Source: Aquilaria yunnanensis (taxonomy: Eukaryota > Streptophyta > Magnoliopsida > Malvales > Thymelaeaceae). From it: 64,000 nucleotides of DNA. Position numbers and translations under genes: made by a program. The notes below the pieces were generated by a model. That model was given only the letters and a program-made list of their open reading frames with translations. It did no database searches and was not told the origin of the DNA. The stretch covers positions 57,844,501 to 57,908,500 of the forward strand of contig CM077596.1 in assembly GCA_039654915.1 (NCBI GenBank), in the 5' to 3' direction. Below, one piece after another: positions 1 through 13,669 of the stretch (the first letter of the stretch is position 1; each line of letters begins with the position of its first letter).

Positions 1-850
1 TATTTTACTGATTTATTTAAAATATAACTTTTAAATCCACTAAAATAATAAATATTTTTCATTAAACAAGAAAACAAAAAGAAAACTAAAACAAGATAAG
101 AAAAAGATAAGAAAGACAAGAAAAAGAAAAGAAAAGAAAGATAAGAAAAAGATAAGAAAGATAAGAAAAAGAAAAGAAAGAAAAGAAAGAAAAGAAAGGA
201 AAGATTAAATCAAAAAGAAAAGAAAAATATAAGAAAGAAAAGAGAGAAAAGAAAAGAAAGAAAATAAAAAATAAAATTTTTTTATCTAAAAATTCTATAA
301 CAAAAAGAATTACGAATTAGTAATTAAACTAATAATTAATTCCATAAAAGTAATAATTATATAACTAACAATAAATTTAATTTAATTTCCATATCCGGAT
401 GATCCGGCAGGATCTACGGTTTGGAAAATATCAAACTTTTTAAAATAAATAAATTAAATAAAAAGATAAAAAAATCCATATTTTTACAATATGGATAAAA
501 TTGTTTAAAATTTCACCAAATTCCGTGTCCAAATGACTCGGCAGAGTCCATGGTTCGGAAGTATAAAATTTTATACAAATTAACTTAAAAATCCACATTT
601 CGACTAATTCAGTTAAAATCTCTAAATTAACTGAAAATTATTTAAAAGCAAAGTAAAACAAAATTAAAATCAACTAAGGTGCCAATTTTGGGCGCTATAA
701 CAATATTGTTTTAGCGTAACCGTACTCCCGATCCCCAAACTCTCGCAGACCAATTTTAAGGTGACCAATCGACCTAAGAAAAAAACTGATTGGTGGCGAT
801 TCCAGAAAACCCGACGTTGCCACAATTTCTTTTGAGGAACAATTTTAGAA
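1..850. other. Low-complexity purine tract and gypsy-like non-coding sequence
   Basis: No gene is visible. Positions 60-270 are an almost pure A/G tract of aagaaaag-like words. At about 385-580 a motif with CCGGATGATCCGGCAGGATC occurs in two diverged copies about 145 bp apart. At 690-830 the GC content rises and the words ggtggcgattcc and cccgacgttgcc resemble the non-coding leader or LTR sequence of plant Ty3/gypsy elements. I cannot find LTR borders or a coding region, so the gypsy assignment is a guess from word similarity. Confidence 0.3.
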
Positions 851-1118
851 AATGTCTTTTTTGCATGGAGGGAATAACTTAATTATACTATTACAAAACA
901 ACATTGCATATAAAGCTATACAATTTAAGTAATTGAACAAGTTTAACTGCAAAAAAAAAGGGGAAAACTTACAATCATCTCAACATGAGCATTTATGTAG
1001 AAATCATAATGGCTTTGATGCACAATTTTTGTCCTTAGGGAAGAGACACATGCCAGTGTAAATTATTCATATACTAGAGCAAGCATACAAGTGAAATACT
1101 ACACACACACACACTACA

Positions 1119-4110
1119 ACAGAATTGTCATTCATCATCACTAAAAAAATGTTAGTAAATATACAAAAATTGACAATATAAGTTCCTATGTGATTTACTA
1201 ACACATGAAAAAAGTGCCGTTAGAAGTCGAGTAGGTATAGGGTTTTACTAACACTTCTGTCATGTGTTGGTAAAGTGCACAGATATATACTGACACATGT
1301 TGTATGTCGGTCTAAATGTTTTTACTGGTACATTTGTCTATCTGTGTTATGTGCAATGACTATTTAAAGGGTTAGTTCACCAACACATAAACAATGTCAG
1401 TAAAACTTGTACTATCATGCAAATTATGTCCGTATAGCAATTTTTATTTTTTTAAAAAAATTGATTATTCATTTGGTTACTTATTGTTTATTTATTTAAG
1501 TCCTGAAAAATGTAAAATAAATAATAGAAAGAGATAGATAAACAAAATGATAATTAAAAAGACAATCACAATACTTTAAATAATTGTTTACAATTGTCAT
1601 ATAATGAAAAATAAAATAAAAGTAAATTATTCATCAATAAATTTTACCATATTTATTGAACACAAAACTGGTGATAAAATATAACTAGTCTTTAGCACGA
1701 CTTTTGCTTTGTCTTCACATGAATACATAACTCTTCAATGCCCACCTAGAAAAGTACATAAACAATATTATAAATTAAACCATGTGAAAAGTGTTGACTG
1801 ATTCATATTTAATCCAAGACTTATTGAAAATGAGTATTAGACATAGATGATGTGATAGCTTTGAGTTTATGATATAATACCTTAAACATTTTTAATAATT
1901 CCTTAGCCTCAGCATTATTGTTGAAGTGATTGCGGGTAGGCTGTAGTAAGAACTAGGAAACAAACATTAATCTTAGTATAAAAATAGAAATAAAAAGCAA
2001 AATATGCAAAAGGAAAAACAAAACAACATTTTGCACTTACTATTACTGAAGCTCTTCCTTACATATAAAGTTGCTTGTATTTATGCATCACTCATCCAGA
2101 ACCATGAGAGAAGACGGCCGAGATTGAGAAAATAGCTCACACTCACTTGAAAGACAAGGAAAAAAAAAACTCAGCACTGGCATAATAAAGAGAATACAAG
2201 TTTAACTTAGCAAAGTTATTTAGAATCTCTCTCTATTTCAACATTGACAATACATATAGGTAGAAACACTTATCACTTTTGTCAACAATACCAAATTTGT
2301 GGCTAAGCATCATCATTCTATAATAGTTGATTCATCAACATGACATAATATGAAACCAAAACCATTGAATCTAATTCAATCATATGCGACTTGCTATACT
2401 CGTCAGACTTTGAAAAATCTCCAGACATGATATACCTAGAAAACACTTACAAATTAGACTAATCTAATTTGATGAGAAAAGTTGAATAATTAATCCAAGA
2501 ACTGAATGCAGACATAAAATCATGCATGAATCAAGGATTATAAATTGCAAGACCTAAAAATCAAGAAGCCACCATAACTCTTAAAAATTTTGACACATCA
2601 TCAATATAAAGCCACCATTCCGAATCAAGACAATTATGAATAAAAAAACAAAATAACATTGTCAGAACATTACCATTCCTTGATGCTCCTAAGTAATATA
2701 GTCTACTAGATGGGTTAAAATAGTATTATGTATTGCTATTTATAGTAGTACCTAAATGAACATTGGAACAAGATTCATTGTAAGCAAACAACACATAGAG
2801 GGATATTTTGACATATCATCAATATAAAAGCTCCACAAGCAAAAATGTCAAGATACCAAAAAGTTAAATGACACATCACTTTAAAGATAAAAGCTATAAA
2901 AAAAAAGTTGTAGAAATAGAAGTCAATTGTGTATCTATGTGTGGCTTAATCTTTTGGGGGAAGGGTGAAGAGTAGTACCCAAAAGAATCAGCATAAAAGT
3001 AATATCTTTTTGAGTCCCTTGCTGAAATCATGAAGAAAAAACAATCCAGCCAAGGAGCAAAAAAATTAGAAAGGGCATGAACAATAGCTTGAAATCAAGG
3101 TAAGCCAAAACATACAAAGATTATGAACAAGTTGAAAAATCCAGCAGAAAAAAATTTAAAAAAAACCATAGGAAAATTTGTCAAACATGTCTATGGCACC
3201 AAATAACTGAAAAATATAGGAGAAAAGGTAGTTGTTGCCTATGGAGCATATCATCGAATATATAACAAGCATATTAAATTATGTCAAATTCTATGAGTCT
3301 GGATTTTCTTTTCCTAAATTCATTCTACAGGTAGGGTTAGACCAGGAATTCTGAAGTTAACAAAATGACCCAAATTATGGGAAGGAGCGGTTTGAGGATG
3401 GGAAAGCAAAAAGAAAAGGATAGAATGCGAGTTATCCATTTATTTAAGGAGTGGCTATTGATCAACATGAGAGCCTAAAACCTAATTCAACTTCTTATCA
3501 CAAAAGCAATGTTCTTCTTCCTCTATTAAGCATTTGTGGAAAGGCAAAATAAAAGAAGAAATGATGAAATGACAAGCATGAAAGCACTGACATTAGGTTT
3601 TTTCTTTTTCTCGCGATCCTTTGAGCAATTGTAAACCCTTAAGCTTTTCAAATTGAATGAGAAAATGAAGGGATTTAAAAATTTTGGTTTATGGAACAGA
3701 AGAAAGGAAGATATTCTTTGCAGGAAAAACCTAAACAAATAAAAGAGATAGAATGAAATAACTAAAAAATTGTTTTACAATTTTAAAGTTTCCCAAAGAT
3801 TTACACAACTTGAAAAATGCCAATTGCTCTCTGAAACTATTTTGAATTTTCATTACTCTATGTTGTCAGGTCAATTTTTTTTATTTTAGAAAAAATATAA
3901 TGACAATCCAATACAATAGTCAATATAATATGTAAATATGCTGACACGTAGTTAAAAAAATGTCAATATAAGTAGAATCTATATCGACATTCATCCCCTA
4001 AGTGTCGATGAAGGGAAAAAATATTTCATGACATGCTATGATGTCTGTATATGCTCATATATGTTGACACATGTGTCGGTGTCAGAATAAGTATGTGTCA
4101 ATATATAGCA
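1119..4110. mobile_element. Degraded CACTA-like repeat
   Basis: Two blocks (about 1119-1440 and 3880-4110) share palindrome-like words such as TGACACATGTGTCGG and tgacaatataagt, in the same orientation, around 2.4 kb of AT-rich DNA with no recognisable gene. The left block begins CACTACAACAG next to an (AC)n run at 1102-1117, which suits a CACTA-type end. Repeated palindromic words just inside the ends are usual for that superfamily. No TAGTG end is seen on the right; the right block runs into an (AT)n tract at about 4117-4142. The element is therefore truncated or misassigned. Confidence 0.35.
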
Positions 4111-4142
4111 TTTATGTTTATATATATATATATATATATATA

Positions 4143-6027
4143 TGGTGGGACATTTACAGGTCCATTTGTTAGAAATAATTTGGTATAATGATTCTTCTGA
4201 GTAACAACATAGAATTCATCTCATGAGTTTTTACCAATAAATTATTAAAAAGGTAATCATCCTTGTAGGAATATAATATATATAACCAATCTCAAGGTTT
4301 TCTTTAAAGATTAGATGTCAAATGCAAATTGCTAATAAAAGGAAAGTAGATTCTAAACAAAACACGATATATTAAGGCTTTAAATATGCTTTACCTTCAC
4401 AATTTGATCTAGCTCGATGTTTAAAACTTGGTTGAACTAAAATGCACTGGCTCCATCTTTAAGTAGAGAAGAACAAAATTGAAACATGCAATGCCATCTA
4501 AGAGACATCAAAGTGGGACTTGATACGTTTAGAGAATCATCCAATAGGTAATTACTTCTAAAATCACCATCACATTCTTAAATAGACTCCCTGCCTTTTA
4601 TAAAGGTATACTCTTGGGAATTCATTGTACTTTTTCTTTTTAGGAGGTTCTTAATGGTGAAATTATTCTAGTATTTTTTGGAACTGGGAGTTGTATTTTC
4701 TACTTTATTAATAATATTTATTTCTACCATTAAAAAAAAATGAACTGACAGAGTGCTCAATTAAACAATTATTATATATTTATGTGTCAGAGATGGGACG
4801 GGTAAGAAAAATGACATATAATCCATATCTATTCAACTATTGAATCAAATACAACAGGATGCTTGTGCCAGAATGAAAATATGCTGATAGCTTGCAACTG
4901 TGGCAGCAGCCAAAATTACCTCACAAGGCTATAAGGAAATGAATTGCAATTCTTTCCTATTTTGAAATAATCTTACCTTTTTCAATGATGGTTCACTTGA
5001 TAATTAGAAAATTGCTCCTTTTTTCCATTTCTAAGATAATCTTAAGGTACATTTCTTTGGGGGGTGATTTTTCCAAATTAATTTGAAATTTTAATTGCAG
5101 TCTACATAATTTTTTTACCAATATTCTCTTTCTATGGCTTTATCATAAAATGTCTTCCTTGCTGCTAAACTTTTGGGCATATATTTGTGTGACGATAGTT
5201 ATGTTTGGTCTATGTTAGGTTATATTTTAGGTGTTTATTGCTTTGATATGTATGAGCTAGAATGGATGTTGTTCTTAACATTATACATAAAACAGTAATG
5301 CAAGATGGTTTATTGAGTAACTCCAGTAATTTAGAGGAGAAAATCGAAAACCTTTAATGTTGGGGTAGTGGAGAACTCATTGAAGGGACTGTAAACCTAT
5401 GATGGGTTATGAAATCTTCTAATACAATAGGAATCTAGTTAGTGTATAATTTGCTCAAAATAGTTTGGGGAAGGTAAAAGTTAAAGCTTTTCCTCTTGGA
5501 AGGAAGTTTTGAAAGTCAAAGATTTTCCTCCATTTTGTGGAAAAAATGCTTCATATCTTACTAGGGAAAAGAGTGCCTAAATGATTACATCTTAAAATAA
5601 GATTGATTGGGATAAAAATAACTCTGACAATGATAAAAAATCTTTGTGTGCATTGGTTGGAACTTGGAATTGTTCATTTATTAGTAAATTAGATCGAATC
5701 AAAGTAGTTGAAAATTTGGAATTGTATAAGCATTGTTGAACTAGGTTACATAATCAGTAAGAAGGGGTCATGAACTGACATTTAGTTCATGAATTGACGT
5801 GCTCTCTTTGCTATTCACAAATTTAAAATTACAATTTAGAATAGGAACAACTCACCATCTGGAATTATGGATGGTACTGGGAACTCACCGCTTGTTCAAA
5901 GATGATGAGCTGGTGTAATTGCATTGGCTACCTCATATGGAAGTTTGAATAATCTCCTTTTATTAATAGTTTATTTTTATTTTTTATTCTTATGAAGCTC
6001 TTATTAATTTTAGCCCTTATTTTTTAT
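4143..6027. other. Intergenic AT-rich DNA, nothing recognised
   Basis: About 1.9 kb without a credible reading frame, RNA gene or terminal repeat. I see nothing I can name here. Confidence 0.5.
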
Positions 6028-6036
6028 GTTTTTTTA

Positions 6037-7154
6037 GGCCTAGTTACCTATTACTCCCCTACACTATGTTGACATGGCACTTTGCCCTACAAATATTAAA
6101 CCGTCATACTTCAATCCTTAAACTTTTTTTACCATGACACTTTGCCCATGTCACTCAGTAACTCAGTTACATAGTAACATGTAACTGACTTTTCTGTCCG
6201 CTTATCATCCAAAACAAAAAGGAGTAATCACGAGCCCCAATCACCTTAGTTTCTGAGTTCCCTAGTTCAAACCCTAAACTTTGCTAACCACAAAACAAGC
6301 ACTCATCCTTAACCCAGCGAAGATTGATCACGATTCACCACTCCCCTTTAACCACAGCCTCTAACTTATGGCCTCCTCTATCACATCCCCTAATCCTGCG
6401 AGTAGATCCTTCATTGCCCTTAGTTGTCAATCTCATTCTCCCAACTACTGAATTCAACACCACCTTTAACCTTGCAACCTTCTTCGCCACCACATCTAAC
6501 CCCATGGCCTCCTTTGCCATTACTTGTAGCCTTGTAACCAGATTTGCTAACACCTCCATCCCCAAAGTCTTCCCAAGCTACATTAAGACTTTATGTCCCC
6601 CGGTTGTAAGCCAACGGTAAGTCCAATCTCATCTTCATGGTCTTCATTAACATCAAGGACTTGACCATAGAAAGAGGTTGTCATTGGAGGCCTAAGAATG
6701 AGAGAGTATTTTACCTTCATGGATCTCCAGTTGGTGTATGAGTTAGGGTTTATTTTAAATCAAATTGATGGCATCAAATTTGAGAGTTGGGGTTAAGATG
6801 GCATTGCCAAAAGTGGACCACTATAGTGAGAAGCAATGAGTGAGGAAGGATTTTGGATGTTTCTAACTTGTGGGATAAGTGGATTAGTTAGGGTTGATGA
6901 CTAGATTGTGGTTACCAAAGTTTAGGGTTCAAAATAGGGAAATCAAGAACTAAGGCAAGTGGGCTAATGGTTACTCTCTTTTTGGATGCCGATTGAATAA
7001 AAAAATCTGTCAATGTGATAACACTTGACCAGGTTACTAATGACATGGGCAAAGTCTTTGAGTCCAAATAGTTAAAGATTGAAGTGTGTCTGTTTGAAAT
7101 TTAAGGAGCAAAGTGTTTGATTTGGGGTTTGCTCCGGGGGTGTAATGGGTAAGG
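6037..7154. mobile_element. Mutator-like non-autonomous element 1
   Basis: The left end reads GGCCTAGTTACCTATTACTC. The right end, read on the other strand, is a diverged version (CCTTACCCATTACACCCC), and both continue into shared words such as cttcaatctttaaact and actttgcccatgtca, giving a terminal inverted repeat of 100 bp or more. The flanks are gttttttta on the left (6028-6036) and tttttttta on the right (7155-7163), an 8 of 9 match, the target-duplication size of Mutator-like elements. Short frames inside (for example 6324-6620) resemble no family I know. No transposase is present. Confidence 0.6.
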
Positions 7155-7448
7155 TTTTTTTTATTATTCTTACTTTGTCTCTCTTTATATATATGTATGT
7201 ATATATGTAATATGTATATATATTCCAATCCCAATATTGTCAAAAATTTTATCTTGCTCATCATTTGAATAATCTGAAGAAAGTTCTTAAAATACACCAA
7301 TCAATTTTAATGTCCATTTTCATATTGGTTTTATTCTTTTTTTTTTTTTCAGAATTATTCTTTATTTGTTGATCTTACATTTCAAGTTAGCCTCATTTTC
7401 AATGTTTCCAAATTTTAAAATCACAAAAATTATACTATATTTTATTTT

Positions 7449-8956
7449 GGCCTAATTACCTAGATAACTCCTATACTATAGTGACTCAGCCAATTGCTCC
7501 CCGAACATTTTATGGATAAGAATCGAGCTCTAAACTTTGATGCTCGAGATACTTCGCCCACTTGACTTAACTTTCGTTCATTTAAAAAGGGAAAACCATA
7601 GAACTTGCACTTAATTTTCCTAATTTTTATCATTTGAACCATAATGTTTTGTCTCCTCCATTTATGCCATTATTTTTTATCCAAGTCTCCAGCTCCTTCA
7701 AGACCACTACCTCCCTTCTCTGTTGCCTCCACTGATGCCAATACAACCTTCATTGTAGAGTTATATGCATTTGTTTTATTTTTTAAAATATATATTATAT
7801 AAATTTTAATTATTTTTAAATCCAAATTTTAAATTTTATTTTATTATAATAGAAAGATGTAAATTATTTGGATAAGATATTTAAAAAATGCTAAAAAATT
7901 AAATTCTATAATTTATAATTTGATTGGTAAAGTAAAAAGGCAGGTTGAGATTTTTTCAAAACCATAGTAATTAACTTGTGCTATATAAAATTTGCATAAA
8001 TTCTAATTTTAATGCTCATAAAGGTGAAGGGCTACGATAAGGGTACATCTTGATGATTAAAAGGGATTAGATTAAGAGGAAATTAAGAAATATTAAAAAA
8101 TTTTATATATCATTTTGGTTTGAAAAATTTCAACAGTACATCAAGATATTTCCATTGGTTCTATACTAAAATGTGACTAGAATATAGACTTATAATATAT
8201 CATTCAAACAGTCTATGGGTCTACTTTAACATAGAAGAAATGAAATTCGATTTAGAGGTATGAGTAAGGAGCTATGTTGATTCTTATAAGACATAACTGA
8301 AAATAACAAATGTTGCGCGAGTTTGAAACTTAAGGAATAAAATGTATTGATTTGGTAAACTAAAAATTGTGAAAAAAATATATATTATAGCTTAATTTTA
8401 CAAATTACAATTTGGATTTTTATACAGAGATTTACGGTCATTCTCTTGGAAGTACGCAACTCTGTTTGTATTATTGGTGGTAAGTTAAGATGAATATTAT
8501 GGTGTTCAAATTGAGCCAAGGATTTTGGAAATTAAATTAGGCTTTGTTGAAAGTTAGAAAACTTAAGTGATCAATGGATTAGAGGTTTGACTCGAATTAA
8601 GGCTACTGCAAGTGCAGAGATGAGAACGTGCAAATAAGGCTGCATTGAAGATGATGACTTGAGTAGTAAAAGGAAAATATTTTTATGCAATTGATTGAAA
8701 TTAAAAGCTTAGATGACTATGTTTAATTGCAATTTAAGTCTTAAAGTTATTTGTTTATATTAGAGGCTTGAACTTTTCAATTGTCCAATTAGATCCAATT
8801 TCATTACATAACTAACAGAAAATGTTTGAGTTACTAAATCAAGTGGGTAAAGTGTCCCGATCATTAAAGTTTGGGACTCAATTTTTGCCCTCAAAATGTC
8901 CATGGGAGTAATTGGCCAAGCCACTATAGTATAGGAGTCATCTGGGTAATTAGGCC
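7449..8956. mobile_element. Mutator-like non-autonomous element 2
   Basis: Both ends read GGCCTAATTACC when read inwards, and the inverted repeats continue for about 140 bp (shared words include ctcctatactatagtg). The flanks are a perfect 9-bp duplication, TTTTATTTT, at 7440-7448 and 8957-8965. The 1.5-kb body is AT-rich with no transposase and no gene I recognise. It lies about 290 bp right of element 1 and 44 bp left of element 3. Its end sequence is related to element 1 but clearly diverged. Confidence 0.8.
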
Positions 8957-9000
8957 TTTTATTTTTGTTTCACGAAACACATATGTTTCTTTACATATAA

Positions 9001-9973
9001 GGCCAAAATGCACCTAAGGTCCCCTAACTCGGCCAAATAGTACACTTATTTCCTTCAACTTGAACTCAGGTCAACTCAGCCCCTGAACTTGGTAAAGTGG
9101 GTAAGTCAAGTCCTTCGGCTAGCATGTGTTATCACGTGACTTCTGAAATACTAACATCGTTTATCATTGCTCACGGTTTCCATCTTCCCAAACACTTCTA
9201 ACAAGCATAAGCCTTCGACGGTTTGACCATCCAATTGAAAACCTAGACTAAGAGTCAATAAAGCAATTACTCTAAAATTATAAATGAATAAGAAGTTATG
9301 TGAGAAGAAGCAGAATCACGAAAGTGCAAGCTAGCACCAAGCCTTGGGCTTCCTTATTGATTCGCGCCACCAATTGGCAGCACTCTAATCTCTTTCTTTC
9401 TCCTTATTTTCTCCTTTCCAAGGCTTTTATTCTTGGAGATTTACTGATTTTATTAGATTTAGCCTTCATTGTCTAGCCATTTTCTGAGAAATCTTTGAAA
9501 GCAAATGGCAAACCAATTGATTTTGACTCAATCAATAATGCACGCTACGTGTTCGATAATATGCTCCATCAACAACCACTACCTTTTCTCTTTTAGTTCT
9601 CTGTTGTTTGCCACCATCACCAGGATGAAGCCTCACTCACTATGATTTCTGTGTATTAAGAGCTGACTAATGCCCTTGTGAAGCTTCGTTTCTGGAAATT
9701 TATAGCCACCCGCATTAATTGCCGTTCAACAACTTTGATATCTCTTTCCCAGTCATTTTTTCACACGAAAGTCACCAGAATAGCGTTTAGAGAGACAGAC
9801 AGTGAAATGGCACAAATGACATTAGGATTTCAGAAGTCACATGATGACACGTGTTGGTCAAAGGACTTGGCTGACCCACTTTATCAAATTTAGAAACTGA
9901 ATTACACAGAGTTCAAGTTCAGGGATAAGAGCCTTGGTTGGCCAAGTTTGGGAGCTTCAGATGTATTTTGGCC
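9001..9973. mobile_element. Mutator-like non-autonomous element 3
   Basis: The left end GGCCAAAATGCACCTAAGGT pairs with a right end that reads GGCCAAAATACATCTGAAGC on the other strand. The inverted repeats extend for roughly 165 bp. Perfect 9-bp flanking duplications, TACATATAA, lie at 8992-9000 and 9974-9982. The internal 600 bp hold no transposase and no recognisable protein. The ends closely resemble those of the element at 45649-46592, so the two probably belong to one family. Confidence 0.85.
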
Positions 9974-9982
9974 TACATATAA

Positions 9983-12390
9983 ATAGCGTTCTGAAGCCGC
10001 TCCTATTATTTTAAAGTTTTACTTTTAACGAATTTGTGCTTTCTTTCGCGTCCATTCTCACGTTTACTCCCGCATTCACTTTGTGTGACTTAATTCACAA
10101 ATCTGTTTGGTCTAGGTAGTAAGCGGGGATGCTACATACTAATAAGATTGTTGTTCTGCTCGGCTTTACACCCACTTAGTTGCAGTTAATTCATGTTGTT
10201 GTTGTTTTTTTTTTTTTTATGTGTAGGTACCCACCTCTATGAAAACTTTCATTATTCTTTATGTTTTTTTTTTATCAATTATATATAGACAAAAGGATTT
10301 CTTAATTTTTATAAGTGATATTGTAATTTGAAAAACTATAAAATGATAGACTACAAGAGTAATAACCTCACTTAAGCCATTCATCCATATGAGGCTAAGT
10401 TGGGCTCATATAGATGAATGACCCATATGGGTTTGTTATAACTATATATGATCTGTAATGTAATAATGACTTTAGCAATTTCTTCACACTTTCCTTACTT
10501 CTTATTAGTTATATGATAATTAAGTAACATATTCATTTTGGTACAGGTATTAACAAATTTTGAAAAGCTTAAACCTGACTACATGATTAGATTCTATTTA
10601 GAGCAGTTACCTACAAGTCGACAAATCAACTCAAGTTTTCTGATTTTAGGGCTCCTTTTGAACACCCCTAATTGCAAGGAAAGTTGAAATAATGACACCC
10701 TTTTTTTTGGCCCGACTGGACCCATCAAAAAACAGATTGCTTTAGTGCGTTAAATAGAAACAAATTGGCTTGATCATTTCCCATGAGTTAGACTTCCAAA
10801 TCCAACTCAATTCATTCTAGTCAAATTTTGAAGAACATTTAACATTGGTGTAGATGTTGGAATGCCAAATCACATACTCCCCTACCCAAACTGTTTGCAG
10901 TTCTACAATGGTTACACGATTTCTATATTTAGTAAGTTTTCTATAGTTAATTCCATCCAACTTTATTTTATGATTCAATATGAAATTACAGTATAGTCCC
11001 TAATTTTTTAATGAACTACAATCTACTCTCTAAATTTTTTTAAAAAATATTTCATTTTGTTCATTACAATTTTTTTCAAAAAAACTTTACAAAGCAGCCT
11101 CAACACTTTGATGAAAATTTCAAGTAATTAGCCTTGAAAACTGACAATTTCATAATGACATTTTCTTGTTTTTTTTGTTTGGTATTCAGAAGCACAATTA
11201 CAAGTATACAAGGGAAGATGCATTAATTTTCTAAGTAAGGAAAGATGAATGCCGGCTTTTTTAGGACCCGAAGGGCAATTGAACTAGTTTTGTGTGGCAT
11301 TTTTAGAGAAAGGGGATGAGAAGGTTAAATTTGAACCCTACACCTCCTTATAATGTCCTCAATACTTTACCCATTAAGCCAAAGCTATGGAGATATATTG
11401 ACATTTTCATAAGTAAAAAAAAAAAAAGAGGAAAAATAATGTATAAAAAAAAATATACATCTTAATCGTCACATACTACCATATGTTGCAAATAAAACGG
11501 GCGAGGAGTATAGTTTTCGGTGTCTCATTAATTTGATAGATAACTGTAATTAATTTTATATTGTTTTAACCTTTGGAATTACTTTTATTAGTAGAACTCA
11601 TCGTCAGATGCCATATACCGAACGAGCTAACACCACATAAGCATTTTTCATCCAATCCTTTCAGTCAAAGAAACGTTGTGCGTGCAAAAATTTATTGTTT
11701 GGGGACCAATTTCTAATTTTATTATTCAAAGGCCACATTGCAGCAATCCATATAGTTTGGGTATCAACTTTTCAAATTATTTTGTAGGTATTGGGTTGAG
11801 GATCTAATATTATTAGTTAATTAGTTTGTTGAATTTACTTGGATGACACTTGACAATTTCGTTGTTTGATTTTTAAGAGGGTTAAAGAGTCCTTTTATCT
11901 ATTTTTCATATTAGCTTTGTCAGGGATATGATACATGGCTTTGATAAACATAAAGGGACAAGTGTAAATTTTAAAATCATAAAATTTAGATGGGTATGTA
12001 GTAATAAATATGTAGTCATTAATTGTTTGAGTCAGTGAAGTTTGAGAAGTAAATATGAAATTGGAGCCTTTTCAAAACCAACCTCAAAATTATGAAATAC
12101 ATGAACATTATTCAAGTACTTAAAATTTTTTTTCTTATTAATCTGTATTATTTGAAGGGCTCTGTATTCAAAATTATTCTCGCCTTATTATTTAGGAAAT
12201 GTTTCCATTCTAACTTATAATTTAAAACATAATTCTTTTTTTCATTTTTTGTTTTATTTAGAAATTCTACACTACCATTTGCAAGGTTTCAAAATTATTT
12301 ATAAAAAGAAAAGATTTGAAAATACTTACAACAGACAATAGTATTTTGCAAAAAAATAAATAACAAATTTTTTTATTTTTTCCTGATATA
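9983..12390. other. Intergenic AT-rich DNA, nothing recognised
   Basis: About 2.4 kb without a supported gene. There are homopolymer T and A runs and several low-complexity stretches. I see no terminal repeats or RNA gene. Confidence 0.5.
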
Positions 12391-12397
12391 TTTTAGG

Positions 12398-12472
12398 CAA
12401 AAAGGCTTTTTAGGTGACTTGGTCTGCTGTGGGTATCTTTCAATAGTTCATGGATTCAAATCCTTGATCTTT
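12398..12472 (+). other. tRNA-like relic (possible SINE piece)
   Basis: The stretch contains a box-A-like segment (aggtgacttggtctgctg) followed by a box-B-like GGATTCAAATCC, spaced as in a tRNA-derived pol III promoter, and then a T run. Sequence divergence and the lack of a clear cloverleaf make this a relic at best. Confidence 0.25.
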
Positions 12473-13399
12473 TTTTTTAAAAATATTTTTTTCCTTTTTT
12501 AATTCATTTTTTTGCATGCTTTTTGCTTTTTTGTTTTCATTTTCTACTCTATAATTCGTTTTCTTATGCTTTTTGCTTCATTTTTATTTTTCTTATTCAC
12601 TTCATTTCTTTTATTACTCTCAGTTTTTTTTTTCCATTTTTCTTCTCTTTTTGTTTTGTGTATTATTTTTATTTTTATTTTCTATTTCTTTTTTCAAGTT
12701 TTATCTCTTTTGTTTTTTATTTTAGTTGTGAGTAAAGAAAATATAGTTCAATAAAAAAAATACAAAACATCAAAGAATAAAACAATAAATAGGCACTGAG
12801 AAAAATAAATAGCAATAAATAAAAGAACATGTTGAACCGAAAAAGAATAGAAAGAAAAAAATAGATACAATTTGCTTATAGAACAACAGAAACATGAGAA
12901 AAGACTAAACATCAAGTAGGACATTTAGCAATTGAAAAAGAGCAAACTATAATTCATAAAAAACATATAGGAATTTAGAAAAAAAATATAGAACTAAAAA
13001 AGAAAAAAAATTATAAAAGAACAAATAATAATGCATAAAAGAACATTCAAGAACTGAAAAATAATGTATTTGTCAAAAAAACAATAATGTATAGAACATA
13101 ACAATCTGCTACGATTTTCTCACTCCAAAGACTAAGAAGAAATGGTAGACTAATTAAGAAAAAAGGAAATAAAATCGAAACAAAACAACAGATAAAATTG
13201 GAAGTAATACAAAAAATACGGAAAAACTTGGAAAAGACAAGAAAATGAAAATTAAAAAATAAAATTGGAAAAAAGGAAAAGAAATTGAAGAGGTGCAAGG
13301 AAACTTAAAAAATGAAAAAAAAAATATTGTGAAAAGCGGAAAAAACTGAAACCAAAAAGATTTGGGAGAAAACAAAAAAAAAACTACAAATCGTAGCGG

Positions 13400-13478
13400 T
13401 TTGTCTTCGGCAAGAGTCAAACCCTTGATTTCATAATTTCAGCCAGGCATGCTAACCACACCACCAAAAGCAGATATT
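13400..13478 (-). other. tRNA-like relic (possible SINE piece), copy A
   Basis: Read on the minus strand this gives GTGGTTAGCATGCCTGGCT (box-A-like) and then AGGGTTTGACTCTTGCC (box-B-like) at tRNA-like spacing. The same segment is present in copy B at 47432-47507. This may be a tRNA-derived short element rather than a working tRNA gene; no complete acceptor stem is evident. Confidence 0.3.
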
Positions 13479-13669
13479 TTTCTGATTCTTGTAGAAACAA
13501 TATATATAAGTAGTATACCGTATCACAAGGCTTATATATACCGTATCACAAGCTTGATTGACTGCTTTCTGAGAAGCGGGCTAAAATGACAACTCTTGAA
13601 TTTTGCAACGGTGATGTACAGTATTAGCTAGGTTTTTATAAGAGTTACTCCCACTACTACAAGTTAGGA

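Noticed and set aside
1102..1117. (AC)n run as a possible regulatory element
   Set aside because: A short dinucleotide repeat with no further context.
12512..13420. Phe/Leu-rich open frames (12512-12754 +, 13420-13047 -)
   Set aside because: They arise from T-rich and A-rich low-complexity DNA and shift freely between frames. The duplicate at 44620-47430 does not keep them open.
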